Shown here: piece after piece, positions 11,279-20,581 of the stretch
Layout: each line of letters opens with the position of its first letter
How positions within the stretch are numbered: position 1 is the first letter of the stretch
Source: Isoetes taiwanensis
Taxonomy: Eukaryota > Streptophyta > Lycopodiopsida > Isoetales > Isoetaceae
Reading direction: 5' to 3'
Length of the DNA: 64,000 nt
Assembly (NCBI GenBank): GCA_021234155.1
Contig: JAJEKV010000036.1
Span: 4,782,209-4,846,208, forward strand
The notes under the pieces: generated by a model
Told to the model about the DNA's origin: nothing
The model's input: only the letters and a program-made list of their open reading frames with translations
Database searches by the model: none
Translations under genes and position numbers: made by a program

Positions 11279-11884
11279 CAGGCATGGTACAATTCACACC
11301 TCGTTATTGAACTTAAAAAGGATTCGGGTGGTGAGATAGAGTATAGACCAAGGTAAACCAGCTAATAAATCTCGCCATTATCTCATTCAAAAAAGGCAAC
11401 ATCTGCTTTGGGGATCTGTCTAGATAGTTCCCTATCATATAGTTGGGGTATAGAACATGTCTCCACACTATTAGTGAATTACAACCTTGCCATGACAGTC
11501 AAAGGGGTTTGTTTTTGGGACTTTTGAAGATCTCAAATATGTTAAGCTCGACAAGTTCTGCTCCTTTTAAGCAAGTGATCTCATTTTGCCCTATATTCTG
11601 CCAACTCTTCAAAGTTTTGCTGGAGATTCTTCTTGTCTGCTAAACTTGTAACTCTTTCAAGTCAACATTTACCTTACTTTGTTATTTACAATACCCCCAA
11701 CAAGTAGGTTGTTGGTATACTATAGCATGAGTATCTTTCGTGTTCTGGCCATATAATAAGTTCATATATGAGGTTATTGCTCCTTAGATTGGGGTAAAAC
11801 CTTGAATCAATTTAGGGTTGGGCCTAATATTAGATTGGTCATGCTAGATATATGGCAAATTCCACTTGGCCAATCGATTCATGC
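11279..11884 (+). repeat. Repeat B, copy 1 (about 605 bp dispersed element)
   Basis: The sequence from 'caggcatggtacaattcac' to 'gccaatcgattcatgcc' recurs nearly identically at 60101-60698, 49 kb away and in the same orientation. Small indels separate the copies, for example a 14-base segment 'tattctgccaac' present only here. Ends carry a short inverted match (GGCATG/CATGCC). No coding capacity or target duplication was found. It may be a non-autonomous element; here it lies between the two copies of repeat A. Confidence 0.8.
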
Positions 11885-12295
11885 CGACGTGTGGCATTGG
11901 CCAATAACGCGGGGTGGAACTTGGGTTAACGCATTCCGACTGACCGGCTGCCGACGTGTGGCATCAACCAATAACGCGGAATGGAACTTGGATTAACGCA
12001 TTCCGACTGACCGGCTGCGCAGGTTAGGGCTTTTTTAGGTTTTGTTTTAGGTTTATAGTCGCCGCCAGTTCTCGCCATCACCAGTTCTTCCTAGACCGGA
12101 GTGCTTGCCATCGCCAGTTCTTCATAGATCGACAATTCTTCACAGTGCTTGCCATCGTTGCCATAACAAAGCATTTCGAAGCTCGCTATGGGCATGTTCT
12201 TCCTCTATTTTTGATCCAACGCCCAAAATTCTCGAGAAGAAATGCTTGCCATGGCCTTGTTCTTCGGCCCAATGCCTGCTCTTCGACCTAGTTTG
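11880..12295 (+). repeat. Repeat A, copy 2
   Basis: This is homologous to 10794-11268. The leading CCAAT module (gccgacgtgtggcat...ccaataacgcgg) is present twice in tandem (11883 and 11950), and the internal minisatellite is shorter. The copy ends at 'cctgctcttcgacc' like copy 1. Repeat B separates the two copies, either inserted between them or duplicated with them. Confidence 0.75.
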
Positions 12296-12482
12296 CATGT
12301 AGTTAACTTCTGCACGGGTAGCAGATCTCTTCAAGGGTCGAAAAATCGCAGGTTTATCGTCGGATCTGTCAAGGGACGAAAAATCTTTGTAAAATCTTGT
12401 CGGGTCTAATCTTGTAAGAATGTTGTAAGTCAGTTGGCAAATGCCCTATAAATTTGTTGGATCTGCAGAAAGAAAAAAAAGG

Positions 12483-12626
12483 TCCCCTACTTCTATAGTG
12501 TAGGGGAATGGAGGTTGGGGCCTCCATTCCGGTTTCCAGGTGACTCGTTCCCGGCTAACGCTGATCGCGAGACCCCACCTGAAAACCCAGAATGGAGGCT
12601 CCAACATCCATTCCCCTATACGAAAT
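12483..12626. repeat. Fold-back hairpin element 1
   Basis: Nested inverted repeats: the outer arms are tagtgtaggggaatggag and 'catccattcccctata'. The inner arms are 'cctccattcc' with 'ccaggtg', facing 'cacctg' with 'gaatggagg'. The loop holds 'cgttcccggctaacgctg'. The whole could fold into a hairpin of about 130 nt. It is closely related to 12957-13098. Confidence 0.75.
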
Positions 12627-12956
12627 GGAAATAGGGTTCGTTTATTTCGCTTGACTAGCTGTGCAAGTTAGGTTAGGGTTCTTCAAGCACTGTCGTCACC
12701 AGTTCTTCACGATTCTTCAAGCTCTATTGCCGTCAGTTTTTTACGCTGATCACAACGTTCAAGCACATGGTTCTTCATTCTTCATTCAACCACAGGGTTC
12801 TTCGTTCTTTGCAGGTAAAACTCTGTCGGATTCGAGCTAATCTGAGCTGTTCTTTGCCAGATTCTTTCTGAAACTCTGATCTTGCAGAAGATCCGGCCTC
12901 TGTTTTTGCCTAGATCCGACTTCTGTAAGTCTGTTTCTGCCAAGATCCGACCTTAA

Positions 12957-13098
12957 CCTCCCCTATTTTTATCTTGTAGGGGAATGGAGGTTGGTCCTCC
13001 ATTCCCGGTTTTGCAGGCGACCTGTTCTGGGCTAACGCTGGTCGCGGGACCCCACTTGCAAAACCAGGAATGGAGTCCGAACCTCCATTCACCTATAT
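12957..13098. repeat. Fold-back hairpin element 2
   Basis: Same organisation as 12483-12626: arms around 'taggggaatggaggttgg' and 'ccaggaatggag...cctccattcacctata', with a central 'gggctaacgctggtcgcggg'. The two copies differ by substitutions in both arms. No ORF is credible. It may be a MITE-like fold-back element or a small-RNA hairpin source. Confidence 0.75.
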
Positions 13099-13139
13099 AA
13101 GCTGGCATGCCATGTTGCATTATTTAAAATTATACTAGC

Positions 13140-13515
13140 CATATTATATATCTATCTATCTATCTGATCTGATCTATATATGTTCTTATGTTTCGCGCTT
13201 ATCCGACCGTCCATTAGAGATCCGACGGCTCACGTGGGTTTGGGACGTATCGTACGGCCCAGATGGCATGGGAGTTTACATATATAATATGCACCATGCT
13301 CCTACGGTCGAGATTGATTTGATCCTGACCGTCGGTCCGACGTGGCTTTGGGAATTATATGTAATAGATCCTACGGCTCATATTGCTTTTATATGGTGAG
13401 ATCTTTGATCGTTGATCGAGTCTAAGGTCTAAGATCCTAAGGCTCATATTGAATGCTCGTTCCTTTTATATGGTGAGATCTTTGATCGTTATATTGAATG
13501 CTCGTTCCTTAAGGA
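13140..13515 (+). repeat. TATC/GATC microsatellite and local duplications
   Basis: A (TATC)n/(GATC)n run lies at about 13145-13172. Then 'atatggtgagatctttgatcg' occurs twice (near 13394 and 13470), and 'catattgaatgctcgttcctt' and a variant occur near 13445 and 13492, showing tandem duplication. Nothing coding. Confidence 0.65.
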
Positions 13516-13540
13516 AAGGCTTTTAAATTTTTTTATGTTA

Positions 13541-13606
13541 TTGGGGGGATTCGAACCCTGGTCCTCAACCCCCCAAACCCCCCACTCTAACCACTAGACC
13601 AAGCAT
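13541..13606 (-). other. tRNA-like sequence (pol III box A/B), probable SINE head or tRNA pseudogene
   Basis: Read on minus: GCTTGGTCTAGTGGTTAGAG, a G-rich stretch, then a perfect box B GGTTCGAATCC (+ 13547-13557) and CCCCAATAA. Box A-like TGGTCTAGTGG lies at + 13591-13601. TTGG near the start can pair with CCAA near the end. The anticodon arm is replaced by G-runs, so this is not a functional tRNA. Confidence 0.55.
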
Positions 13607-13654
13607 TAATTCTATGAAAAATTTATGTTTCAAATATACTTAAGGGTAATATTC

Positions 13655-13935
13655 TAATTAAGATAAAAAGACTATAATATTCTAGGATGTTTTGAAAGTT
13701 TCAAAATGTTCCAGAAAGTTCTAAAATGTTCTAGAAATTTCTAGAATGTAAGGGAATCCAGGAGAATTAAAGGGCCTCAGTCTAAAAATAGAAAATGTTT
13801 TAAGAATGTTGCACAGATGCAAGATAGATTATTTTAGAAGGTTTTAAATGCTCATGGGTAAGCACCTCAATCAAAATAGAAAATTCTAAGAGAATCTAGG
13901 AGAATCTAAGAGAATCTCAGTAGAATTGTTGGTTA
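13655..13935 (+). repeat. TTC/GAA-rich imperfect repeat array
   Basis: 'gttctagaa', 'gttccagaaagttctaaaat' and 'tttctagaatg' recur at 13672-13750, and 'gagaatctaag' repeats at 13885-13920. The spacing of alternating TTC and GAA resembles heat-shock elements, but this may be coincidental to a decayed repeat. Confidence 0.5.
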
Positions 13936-14021
13936 TCTAGAGCACTATAGGGCCTTACACCATAAGAACATGCTAAAACTGGAACAATGCGCCGTAGGAC
14001 GTATTAATTTTCTTGTATATA

Positions 14022-14079
14022 TCTACTCTTATATAATTTATATACACCAAGATTCGATGCCTTGATGCCTCTTTGATTC
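14022..14079 (+). mobile_element. Helitron 5'-end-like sequence, split by a solo LTR
   Basis: 'atctactcttatata' leads into 'caccaagattcgatgccttg' and 'atgcctctttgattc', matching 28609-28666 at the start of the large Helitron. The match resumes after the solo LTR at 14782 (gattcccgagtgggggaa) and then stops. The TC start is preceded by A, as expected. So this is a second Helitron start of the same family; its 3' end was not identified. Confidence 0.55.
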
Positions 14080-14781
14080 TGTTAGCATCTTCTACGCACC
14101 CAAGGAAAACTGAAGAACAAGCGCTAACTACAACAACCCAAGCAAATCTCATGGTATATGAGATAGGCTAGGCCTCACTCTACTGGCATCATAAATCACC
14201 AACATAATCATTCTTACACAAGTCTTTTGAGATTATAGAAATAGAGATAACAAATAGGAGAATCACATAATCATAATCAAAATATCATACTTCAACATAA
14301 TAATATTCAACTGATCAAGAAACATACTCACAACTTCAAGAACTTTGCCCAGATGTCATCTTCCAAATTTGGGCCTTCCTTCTACACGAATTTTGGCTAT
14401 CTTATAGAAAACTCTACTTGATCCTAGCCACTAGATCTAGGCAAATCACAACCTTAGATCCAAATTCTAACTACCATAAGTTCACTAGATTTTGCCACCT
14501 CAACTTCAAATCTAGGTCATCCAAACTTCTTTGCAACTACCATGCTTCCCCAGATTCATGACACATCATCAAATTATCAACCATTGAAAATATTTCTTAA
14601 GGACTTTAATACTCCTTCAAGTCCATAGGTTCCACTTCAATACATCATAAATGCTTCATCCACAATATTTGCACATTTTTTACATTTTCTCCATATTACA
14701 CACATACTATTCTCCATTTTTGCACACATTTCACCAATTTAGGCACATCATGAAAAAATAGTCAAGAAAAAACGCACAACA
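14080..14781. mobile_element. Solo LTR, 702 bp, with 5-bp target duplication
   Basis: The insert begins TGTTAGCATC and ends GCACAACA (TGTT...AACA), flanked by GATTC on both sides (14075-14079 and 14782-14786). The uninterrupted sequence exists at 28609-28680, which verifies both junctions. No internal retrotransposon genes are present, so recombination between LTRs is the simple explanation. Orientation is not determined. Confidence 0.85.
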
Positions 14782-15166
14782 GATTCCCGAGTGGGGGAAA
14801 AAAATAGGGTCACGATAAAATAAAAATGAAAAAAAAAACCACGGGTGGGCAGACAACTGTCGGCCAAGATATTTTTCGAGCTTCGACAAACGGCACTTCC
14901 GAATTCGTTTGGGCGTGATGGTGTGACAAACGGCATCTGGAAATTGATTTGGGCCTGATAGAATCTGTTATTGAAGGGACTGAAAAGACAAATGATAATG
15001 TGGCATTGCTTACAGTTGTGTTTGATCGACAGTTGTTGGAGCAGATTATCTACTGCGATTTGATAGTTATAATGAGAGTTAATGCTGCCGGTTGATGAGG
15101 TGACAGAATAATGGATTTGCATGTATATAAGCATGAGCTCTGTTTGTTGTGTCGAATGCTTGAGGT

Positions 15167-15678
15167 ATGGCTCTTAGGAAACGGAAGTATGAGGAGACTA
15201 TTATCGATGGAGAGGATGCTATGTTACCAGTGCCCAAAAGAGCAAGATTGGATGAATGGTTTGAAGGTTTTGCGGGCTGCATTGGCTGTGATGATGAATT
15301 TGAGAGTGATGAGGGTAACGAGTTATTTTTTCAGTATAAGTTTGAGACGATGCATTCCAGTGGGATTATCCGGAAGCATTGCAATGGGATTGCACTCTTG
15401 ATAGTAGAGTTCCGAGTTTAGAGGATGTAAGCGTTGCATTTAACAGCATGGATGATCCTCTGCTTAATTTTGTTGATATGGCTCTTCCTGAGGTGGGTTT
15501 GGATCCAAATGTGCCTATAGAAGTCTTATTCGACTATGATGTAGTTTTCCATTGTGAGGATTGCTTTCGTCTGGTTAGGATTGAAGATGCCGAGGATGGC
15601 AAGTTTAACCGTTGTTGTAGTTGCTTGAAGAAAATGGTGAAAAATTGGATCCTAGAAGATGGTGAAAAGGATGGATGA
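15167..15678 (+). CDS. Unidentified small protein with basic patches and paired CxxC motifs
   Basis: The start is MALRKRKYEE at the ATG of 15167. Residues 24-29 (PKRARL) form a second basic patch. After about residue 60 the frame must shift, or splice, near 15357-15361; beyond that a clean frame continues to the stop at 15676-15678. It is acidic and carries CEDC, 16 residues, then CCSC: a zinc-ribbon-like pair. An acceptor-like 'ttattttttcag' near 15333 hints that an intron may explain the frame change. The gypsy element inserted eight bases past the stop. The acidic-plus-zinc layout recalls small transcriptional regulators of plants or DNA viruses. I do not recognise the family. Confidence 0.4.
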
Positions 15679-15686
15679 CGCGTGGC

Positions 15687-16111
15687 TGTTAGAGCCTGAA
15701 CTCTAACCTTGCAAGAAGGATGAAAAACCCAACAATCCAAGCTCAATCTATCAAATCAAGGCAATGCACAAGACAAAGAATCATCATCTCCATAGCTAGA
15801 TCAAGCAAAATCTTCACTCTCAATACACCGTCTCTCTCTCTCTCTTCCCTCTGCTCAGATAATCCCGTAATCATAATCCCCCTGCACACCATAATGCATA
15901 CGTGCAAATATCCTGCACGCGTGCATGTGCGTATATCCCTCCATATACGGTATACAATCTTCTATACCACCTCAATAGTGGTGAGTGTGGTGAGTGGTGA
16001 CAAGTGTGGTGAGTGGTGACGAGTGTGGTGATGAGTGTGGTGAGTGGTGACAAGTGTGGTGAGTGGTGGCGAGTGTGGTGATGAGTGTGGTGAGTGGTGA
16101 TCACCCCAACA
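15687..16111 (-). repeat. 3' LTR of the gypsy element
   Basis: This 425-bp LTR contains a (CT)n tract near 15833 and a minisatellite of gtgagtggtgacaagtgtgg-like units at 15975-16100. It is near-identical to 22446-22880; differences are small substitutions and changes in repeat number. Translating the repeat on minus gives a His/Thr-rich open frame that is not a gene. On minus the bases just before this LTR are not purine-rich, so a standard polypurine tract is not seen. Confidence 0.9.
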
Positions 16112-16575
16112 GTGGCGACCACAGTGGGAAAATGTGCCACTCCGTGGCGGAGAACCCACAACAAAACAAACTCATATGGTCCTTGGGACATGTCCCCAAA
16201 TGACACATTTACACCCTCCTCAACTCCAAATGACTGATACAAACAAACTGGTCCAAAATGACAGTGACGAAACAGAGCCCTCAGAACTGTGGCAAACTTT
16301 GAAAGCTGATATCTTGAGTTCCAAAACTCCGTTTGACCTGCACCATAGCTCGTTGGATTCGTATCGCCGAAACGCATCTTTTGAGGTAGGATAGATGAAG
16401 TATTATTGAACTGTCACCATCTGTTTTTACAGAAAAACGACCCGCTGTGACCCAAAAAAATTCTCCACAATTCTGTAATTGGAGCTATGCCAAATCTGAA
16501 TCCTTTAGAATAGCACGTCTCTTTCAAAATAAGGCCTGAGATCCTTGCCATTTTCGGGATTAGGCAGCAATTCCC

Positions 16576-16978
16576 CTATACGGAGTCATCAAGTAGAAAG
16601 CCCCACCGTACCTCTTTATCAATGAAATGGGCCTTCCCATGGGCTTTGAAATTTGGATAGATGCTTTTTAGTGGTCTGCACAACACCAATTGGCCTTCCT
16701 CAAATGGATTGACAACCCAGAACTTGTCTTTGATAAGCTTTACTTTCTGTTTATGCCTCATATTGAAGTCTGCTGTTTCTTGTCTCATCTCTTGCAATTG
16801 CAAACAAATCATCCATCCTATTATGCACTTGATTTTGAGTTGGAACTTCTCCTAAATTCTCATAATAAGGTAGCTCCACAAATGAACACAAAGGAATGTC
16901 CAAATGAATCGGCATCACAAACTTGCACTCCATAAACCAATTCAAATGGTGTAAATCAGAGCCAACTTGTAAGTACAC
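16576..16978 (-). pseudogene. Integrase C-terminal region of the gypsy element, frameshifted
   Basis: Two overlapping frames continue the integrase past the end of the long pol frame near 16942. One (16978-16751) has CKFVMPIHLDIP and ARDETRNSRL; the next (16812-16576) has MRQETADFNMRHKQKVKLIK followed by FEEGQLVLCRPL, the typical integrase C-terminal 'G..V.' strand region. At least one frameshift lies between the catalytic core and this tail. Confidence 0.7.
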
Positions 16979-19392
16979 GAAACTCCATAATGCACTGTCA
17001 AGGTTTCATGCCAATTTCTTTGATTATCCTTTACTGTTTTGGCCAAGATAGCTTTCAGAATTTTGTTAGTAGACTCAGCTTGTCCATTGCCCTGTGGATA
17101 ATAAGCAGAAGCTTGCACATGTTGAACACCAATCTTTTCTGTCAACTGAGCTACTACTTTTCCCATGAAATGACCTCCCCGATCAGACAAAAGAATGGTT
17201 GGAACACCAAACCGAGAAATCAAATTGTGATAAAGAAAGCTTACTGTGGTATTTTCTGTAGCATGCTTTGCTGGAATTGCTTCTACCCACTTTGTAAACA
17301 TGCATGTGGCTGTCAAGATATACTTATGGCCTTTGGAAGATGGAGGATTGATAGGCCCAATGTAATCCAATCCCCACATATGAAACGGACCAACACTCAA
17401 AATAGGATGGAATGGCATATTATTGTGGCCTGTCAATTGTTTATGCCTTTGACACTTCTCACATTTGCTAACAAAGTCTCTAGTATCCTTGTAAAGTGTT
17501 GGCCAATAATATCCCCAATGAAGGATCTTCCTAGCTGTGGTTCTGGCTGCAAAATGCCCCTGACAATCATGTGCTTGCTGCAACAAATCATGAGTTTGCT
17601 GACCAGCAACACACCTTAATAAGAGACCTTCCATAGTCCTCTTATAAAGAATAGCTTCATGCACCACATAACCAGCTGCTTGTACTCTAAGAGCATGCTT
17701 TTGTTGCTTTGAAAATGATGAAGGATAAGTCTGCTCTTGCAAATACCTGTATATATTGACATACCAAAGATCCACGGTCTCAATGAACCCTTGTAATACT
17801 CCATTATCCTGAAATGCTACTTGCTGGTCTGTTTCCTCTTCTATTTCAGCACCACTACTCAAATAGGCACTTGGATTATGAGCTCCTTGAGCCATCTTAA
17901 CATACTTCAACTCAAATTCTTGTATGATAAGAGCCCATCTTGTAAACTTAGGATCTTGGACAGTCTTGTTGTAAATGCATGGCAACGGGTTCACATCTAT
18001 ATGAATGTAAACATACTGTACATTTGCTGAATTCCATTGTGAAGGAAGAAGATAATGTCTAAATTTGTTCAAGGCCCACTTCAATGCTAACCCAAGATGC
18101 TCCACATGAGTCCATTTCTGCTCTTGTGGAGTTAACACCTTGCTAGCATAGTAATTCACATCATAATGCTTTTGCTGATTTTTCTGACATAGTGTGACAG
18201 CCAAAGCTTGCTCCCAAACTGTAAAGAATAAATGAAATGGCTCACTAATTCTTGGAGGAATCAGCAAAGTTCTCTCTTTTAGTTGTGCAAGGCACCATTC
18301 AAATGCTTCTTGAGCATCTTCCTTCCATCTAAAATGCTGCCCTAGCTTCATACAATCCACAAGTGGCTGGGTTACTTTAGCAAAATTATACAAATACCTC
18401 CTACTAAAACTGAGTTGGCCATATAAGCTTCTCACTTGGGATACATTTGTAGGTGGTTTGACCTTCTCCAAGGCTGCAATCTTACCATGATCCACTTGTA
18501 ATCCCTTTTCTGAAACATAATTGCCCAATAGTTTTCCTCCTCTAGTGAAGAAAATACACTTAGCATGATTCAAACTTATACCATACAACCGGCATCTTTC
18601 AAGAACTTTTCTAAGATGATCCAAGTGATCCCTTCTTGGATTCGAAAACACTGTCAAGTCATCTATAAAGACTCTCAAAAAGTCTAAAATATCATGAAAA
18701 GCATATGTCATAGCTCTCTGAAATGTGGCTGGAGCATTTGTGAGGCCAAAAGATAATACCTTGTAAGCATAGATGCCAAAAGGTGTTCGAAAAGCCGTCA
18801 TTGCTTGATGTGGTGGATAGATTTGGATCTGATTATATCCTGAGTACCCATCCAAGAAAGAATAGGCCTGATTTCCTGCAACAATATCCAACAAGGTGTC
18901 TATGAATGGTGTAGGAAAATGATCTCTTTTGGTAGCTTTGTTGAGATCCCTGTAATCAATGCATACTCGGATTGAATTATTTGGCTTTCTCACTGGTACA
19001 ATAGAACTGATCCAATCTGAATTTGGCACTGGTACAATAAATCCTGCCTCCAAAAGCTTCATGACTTCAACCTTTACTTGCTCCTCTATTGCTGGACTCA
19101 TTCTCCTTTGAGCTTGTTGGACTGGTTTTGATCCCTGTTTCAAATCAATGGTATGAACCACAACCTCCGGTGGAATGCCTTTCAATTCTTTGTAATTTCT
19201 TGCCAAAACATCCCTGAATTCTCTTAACAAAGATATCAAATCACGTTCCTCCTCTTGAGTAAGATCGCCTCCAATAGTAACCAATTCTTCTTGATTGCCT
19301 TGAGAAATATTGATGTTCTTGACTGAATGTGGTGACTGTAATGAATGTGGTGATTGTGGTGACGAATGTGATGATTGTGGTGAATGTGGCAA
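16942..19392 (-). CDS. Gypsy pol: reverse transcriptase, RNase H, integrase core
   Basis: One open frame of about 800 residues. It begins with a His/Ser/Pro-rich repeat stretch (SPQSSHSSPQSPHS) whose first codon is not ATG, so it is read as part of a polyprotein. Reverse transcriptase follows from about residue 65 to 260 (RVCIDYRDLN; SFGLTNAPATFQ; the catalytic box is FIDD in place of the usual YxDD). RNase H lies around 340-500 (FFTVWEQ, the expected acidic start replaced). The integrase has HxxxH and CEKCQRH zinc residues and the core D (GLDYIGPI), D (LSDRGGHF) and E (NGQAEST) in DD35E order. The frame ends just after the integrase core. The RNase H first aspartate appears to be Val, and the frame is otherwise undamaged. 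Confidence 0.9.
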   Translation of the reverse strand: MPHSPQSSHSSPQSPHSLQSPHSVKNINISQGNQEELVTIGGDLTQEEERDLISLLREFRDVLARNYKELKGIPPEVVVHTIDLKQGSKPVQQAQRRMSPAIEEQVKVEVMKLLEAGFIVPVPNSDWISSIVPVRKPNNSIRVCIDYRDLNKATKRDHFPTPFIDTLLDIVAGNQAYSFLDGYSGYNQIQIYPPHQAMTAFRTPFGIYAYKVLSFGLTNAPATFQRAMTYAFHDILDFLRVFIDDLTVFSNPRRDHLDHLRKVLERCRLYGISLNHAKCIFFTRGGKLLGNYVSEKGLQVDHGKIAALEKVKPPTNVSQVRSLYGQLSFSRRYLYNFAKVTQPLVDCMKLGQHFRWKEDAQEAFEWCLAQLKERTLLIPPRISEPFHLFFTVWEQALAVTLCQKNQQKHYDVNYYASKVLTPQEQKWTHVEHLGLALKWALNKFRHYLLPSQWNSANVQYVYIHIDVNPLPCIYNKTVQDPKFTRWALIIQEFELKYVKMAQGAHNPSAYLSSGAEIEEETDQQVAFQDNGVLQGFIETVDLWYVNIYRYLQEQTYPSSFSKQQKHALRVQAAGYVVHEAILYKRTMEGLLLRCVAGQQTHDLLQQAHDCQGHFAARTTARKILHWGYYWPTLYKDTRDFVSKCEKCQRHKQLTGHNNMPFHPILSVGPFHMWGLDYIGPINPPSSKGHKYILTATCMFTKWVEAIPAKHATENTTVSFLYHNLISRFGVPTILLSDRGGHFMGKVVAQLTEKIGVQHVQASAYYPQGNGQAESTNKILKAILAKTVKDNQRNWHETLTVHYGVSCTYKLALIYTI

Positions 19393-19697
19393 CAGTGATG
19401 AATGTGGTGCGTGTGATGACCGTGGTGATCAGTAGTGGATGTGGTGGATGTGATAATTGTGATGAATTTGGTGCATGTGGTGACTGTAATGACCGTGGGT
19501 GAATATGGACTGATCTGATTTACCTCATCCTCCAGAATGTGCGCATGCCCCCAAGCTTCTTGTATTTGTATAGTGGGCTGATTTTTGTTTACCCCATTCA
19601 TGCTTGATGTCAAAATCAACATCTCTACTTGATCTAGATCAATACCTTGCTGAAATAAAGTGTCATCAATGGGTCTTTGAATGGACTCCTCCTTCAT
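19236..19697 (-). CDS. Protease-RT linker with histidine-rich repeat
   Basis: This frame overlaps the start of pol and contains QQGIDLDQVEMLI followed by a histidine-rich run (HHTHHIHHCCHIHHNHH and onward), encoded by GTGGTGA-type units at 19320-19500. The same unit makes the minisatellite in the LTRs. It is probably a non-conserved spacer of the polyprotein, shifted relative to pol. Confidence 0.55.
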   Translation of the reverse strand: MKEESIQRPIDDTLFQQGIDLDQVEMLILTSSMNGVNKNQPTIQIQEAWGHAHILEDEVNQISPYSPTVITVTTCTKFITIITSTTSTTDHHGHHTHHIHHCCHIHHNHHIRHHNHHIHYSHHIQSRTSIFLKAIKKNWLLLEAILLKRRNVI

Positions 19698-20038
19698 GTT
19701 TACAAGAGTCTCTTGTAACTCACCTTCACCAATACTTTCAAGTCTTTGGATATACTTATCGCAACTTGTCTTTGCAGAAATGACATATTTCTGAAATTTG
19801 GGTACCTTTTAACCACTTGTACAAAGTCTTATCTTCCCTGTCACCCACTTCTAAGACATGAAAACAACTAAGACCTTGCTGCCCTGACACCATAGCATTC
19901 TCTTTGCTGATTTCTAACTGCGGGCTGCTCAAAGAAGGATTGCAAAGAAAGGTACCTTTTGCTGATTTCAGAGGATGATCTATAGTAACCTTGTGTTCCC
20001 CTTGAAAGATGTTCATTTCACGCTTCCTCCATGAAGTC

Positions 20039-20581
20039 TCAACATGCGGCATCTAACCATGTAATGCTCGGCAACAAAGTATAAGTTTCAGCATGCACAC
20101 TCTCTGGAAATTTCAAAACCATGAAATCCAAGATTGCTTCCACCTCATAAACCTTGCATAAGACATTTCTTATGACCCCCATAGGCTGCACCTTCATTTG
20201 ATTGAATGCTTTGAGCATCATAGTTGTCGGTTCCATCATTTTCAATCCAACTTGAAGCATTATGTGGTAAGGCATGACATTCACTCCGCTGCCGGTATCT
20301 ATGTTGGCCTCTTTGATTAGATAACCATTAATACTCACATCACAAAGAAATGGCCCAGGATCCTTGGATTGCCGGGCTGGTGGCTCCATTCTCCTCTTGT
20401 CGGTATCATTTGATATGATTTGTTGGACTGAAATTTCTGATTTTGTTCTTCCCACTAACTCTTGCAACAAATTTGGAGAATAATGCATCAATTGCTCAAG
20501 AGTAAGTGTAACTTTAGTGGCCAAAACTTGGCTGATCACATCATCTTCATTTTGAATTTCCTCATCCACCATAGGAGGCAT
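20039..20581 (-). CDS. Gypsy aspartic protease region
   Basis: The frame holds GPFLCDVSINGYLIKEANID followed by TGSGVNVMP: the retroviral-type protease active site Asp-Thr-Gly-Ser at about residues 97-100. FMVLKFP lies downstream. The expected end of the domain is reached as the frame changes near 20045, where another frame (20052-19756) continues with SWRKREMNIFQGEHKVTI, so one frameshift lies at that junction. It cleaves the Gag-Pol polyprotein. Confidence 0.8.
   Translation of the reverse strand: MPPMVDEEIQNEDDVISQVLATKVTLTLEQLMHYSPNLLQELVGRTKSEISVQQIISNDTDKRRMEPPARQSKDPGPFLCDVSINGYLIKEANIDTGSGVNVMPYHIMLQVGLKMMEPTTMMLKAFNQMKVQPMGVIRNVLCKVYEVEAILDFMVLKFPESVHAETYTLLPSITWLDAAC

Noticed and set aside
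15871-16377. Minus-strand frame of 168 residues crossing the 3' LTR
   Set aside because: It is the translation of the LTR minisatellite (His/Thr-rich) plus LTR flank, and the same frame appears in the other LTR.
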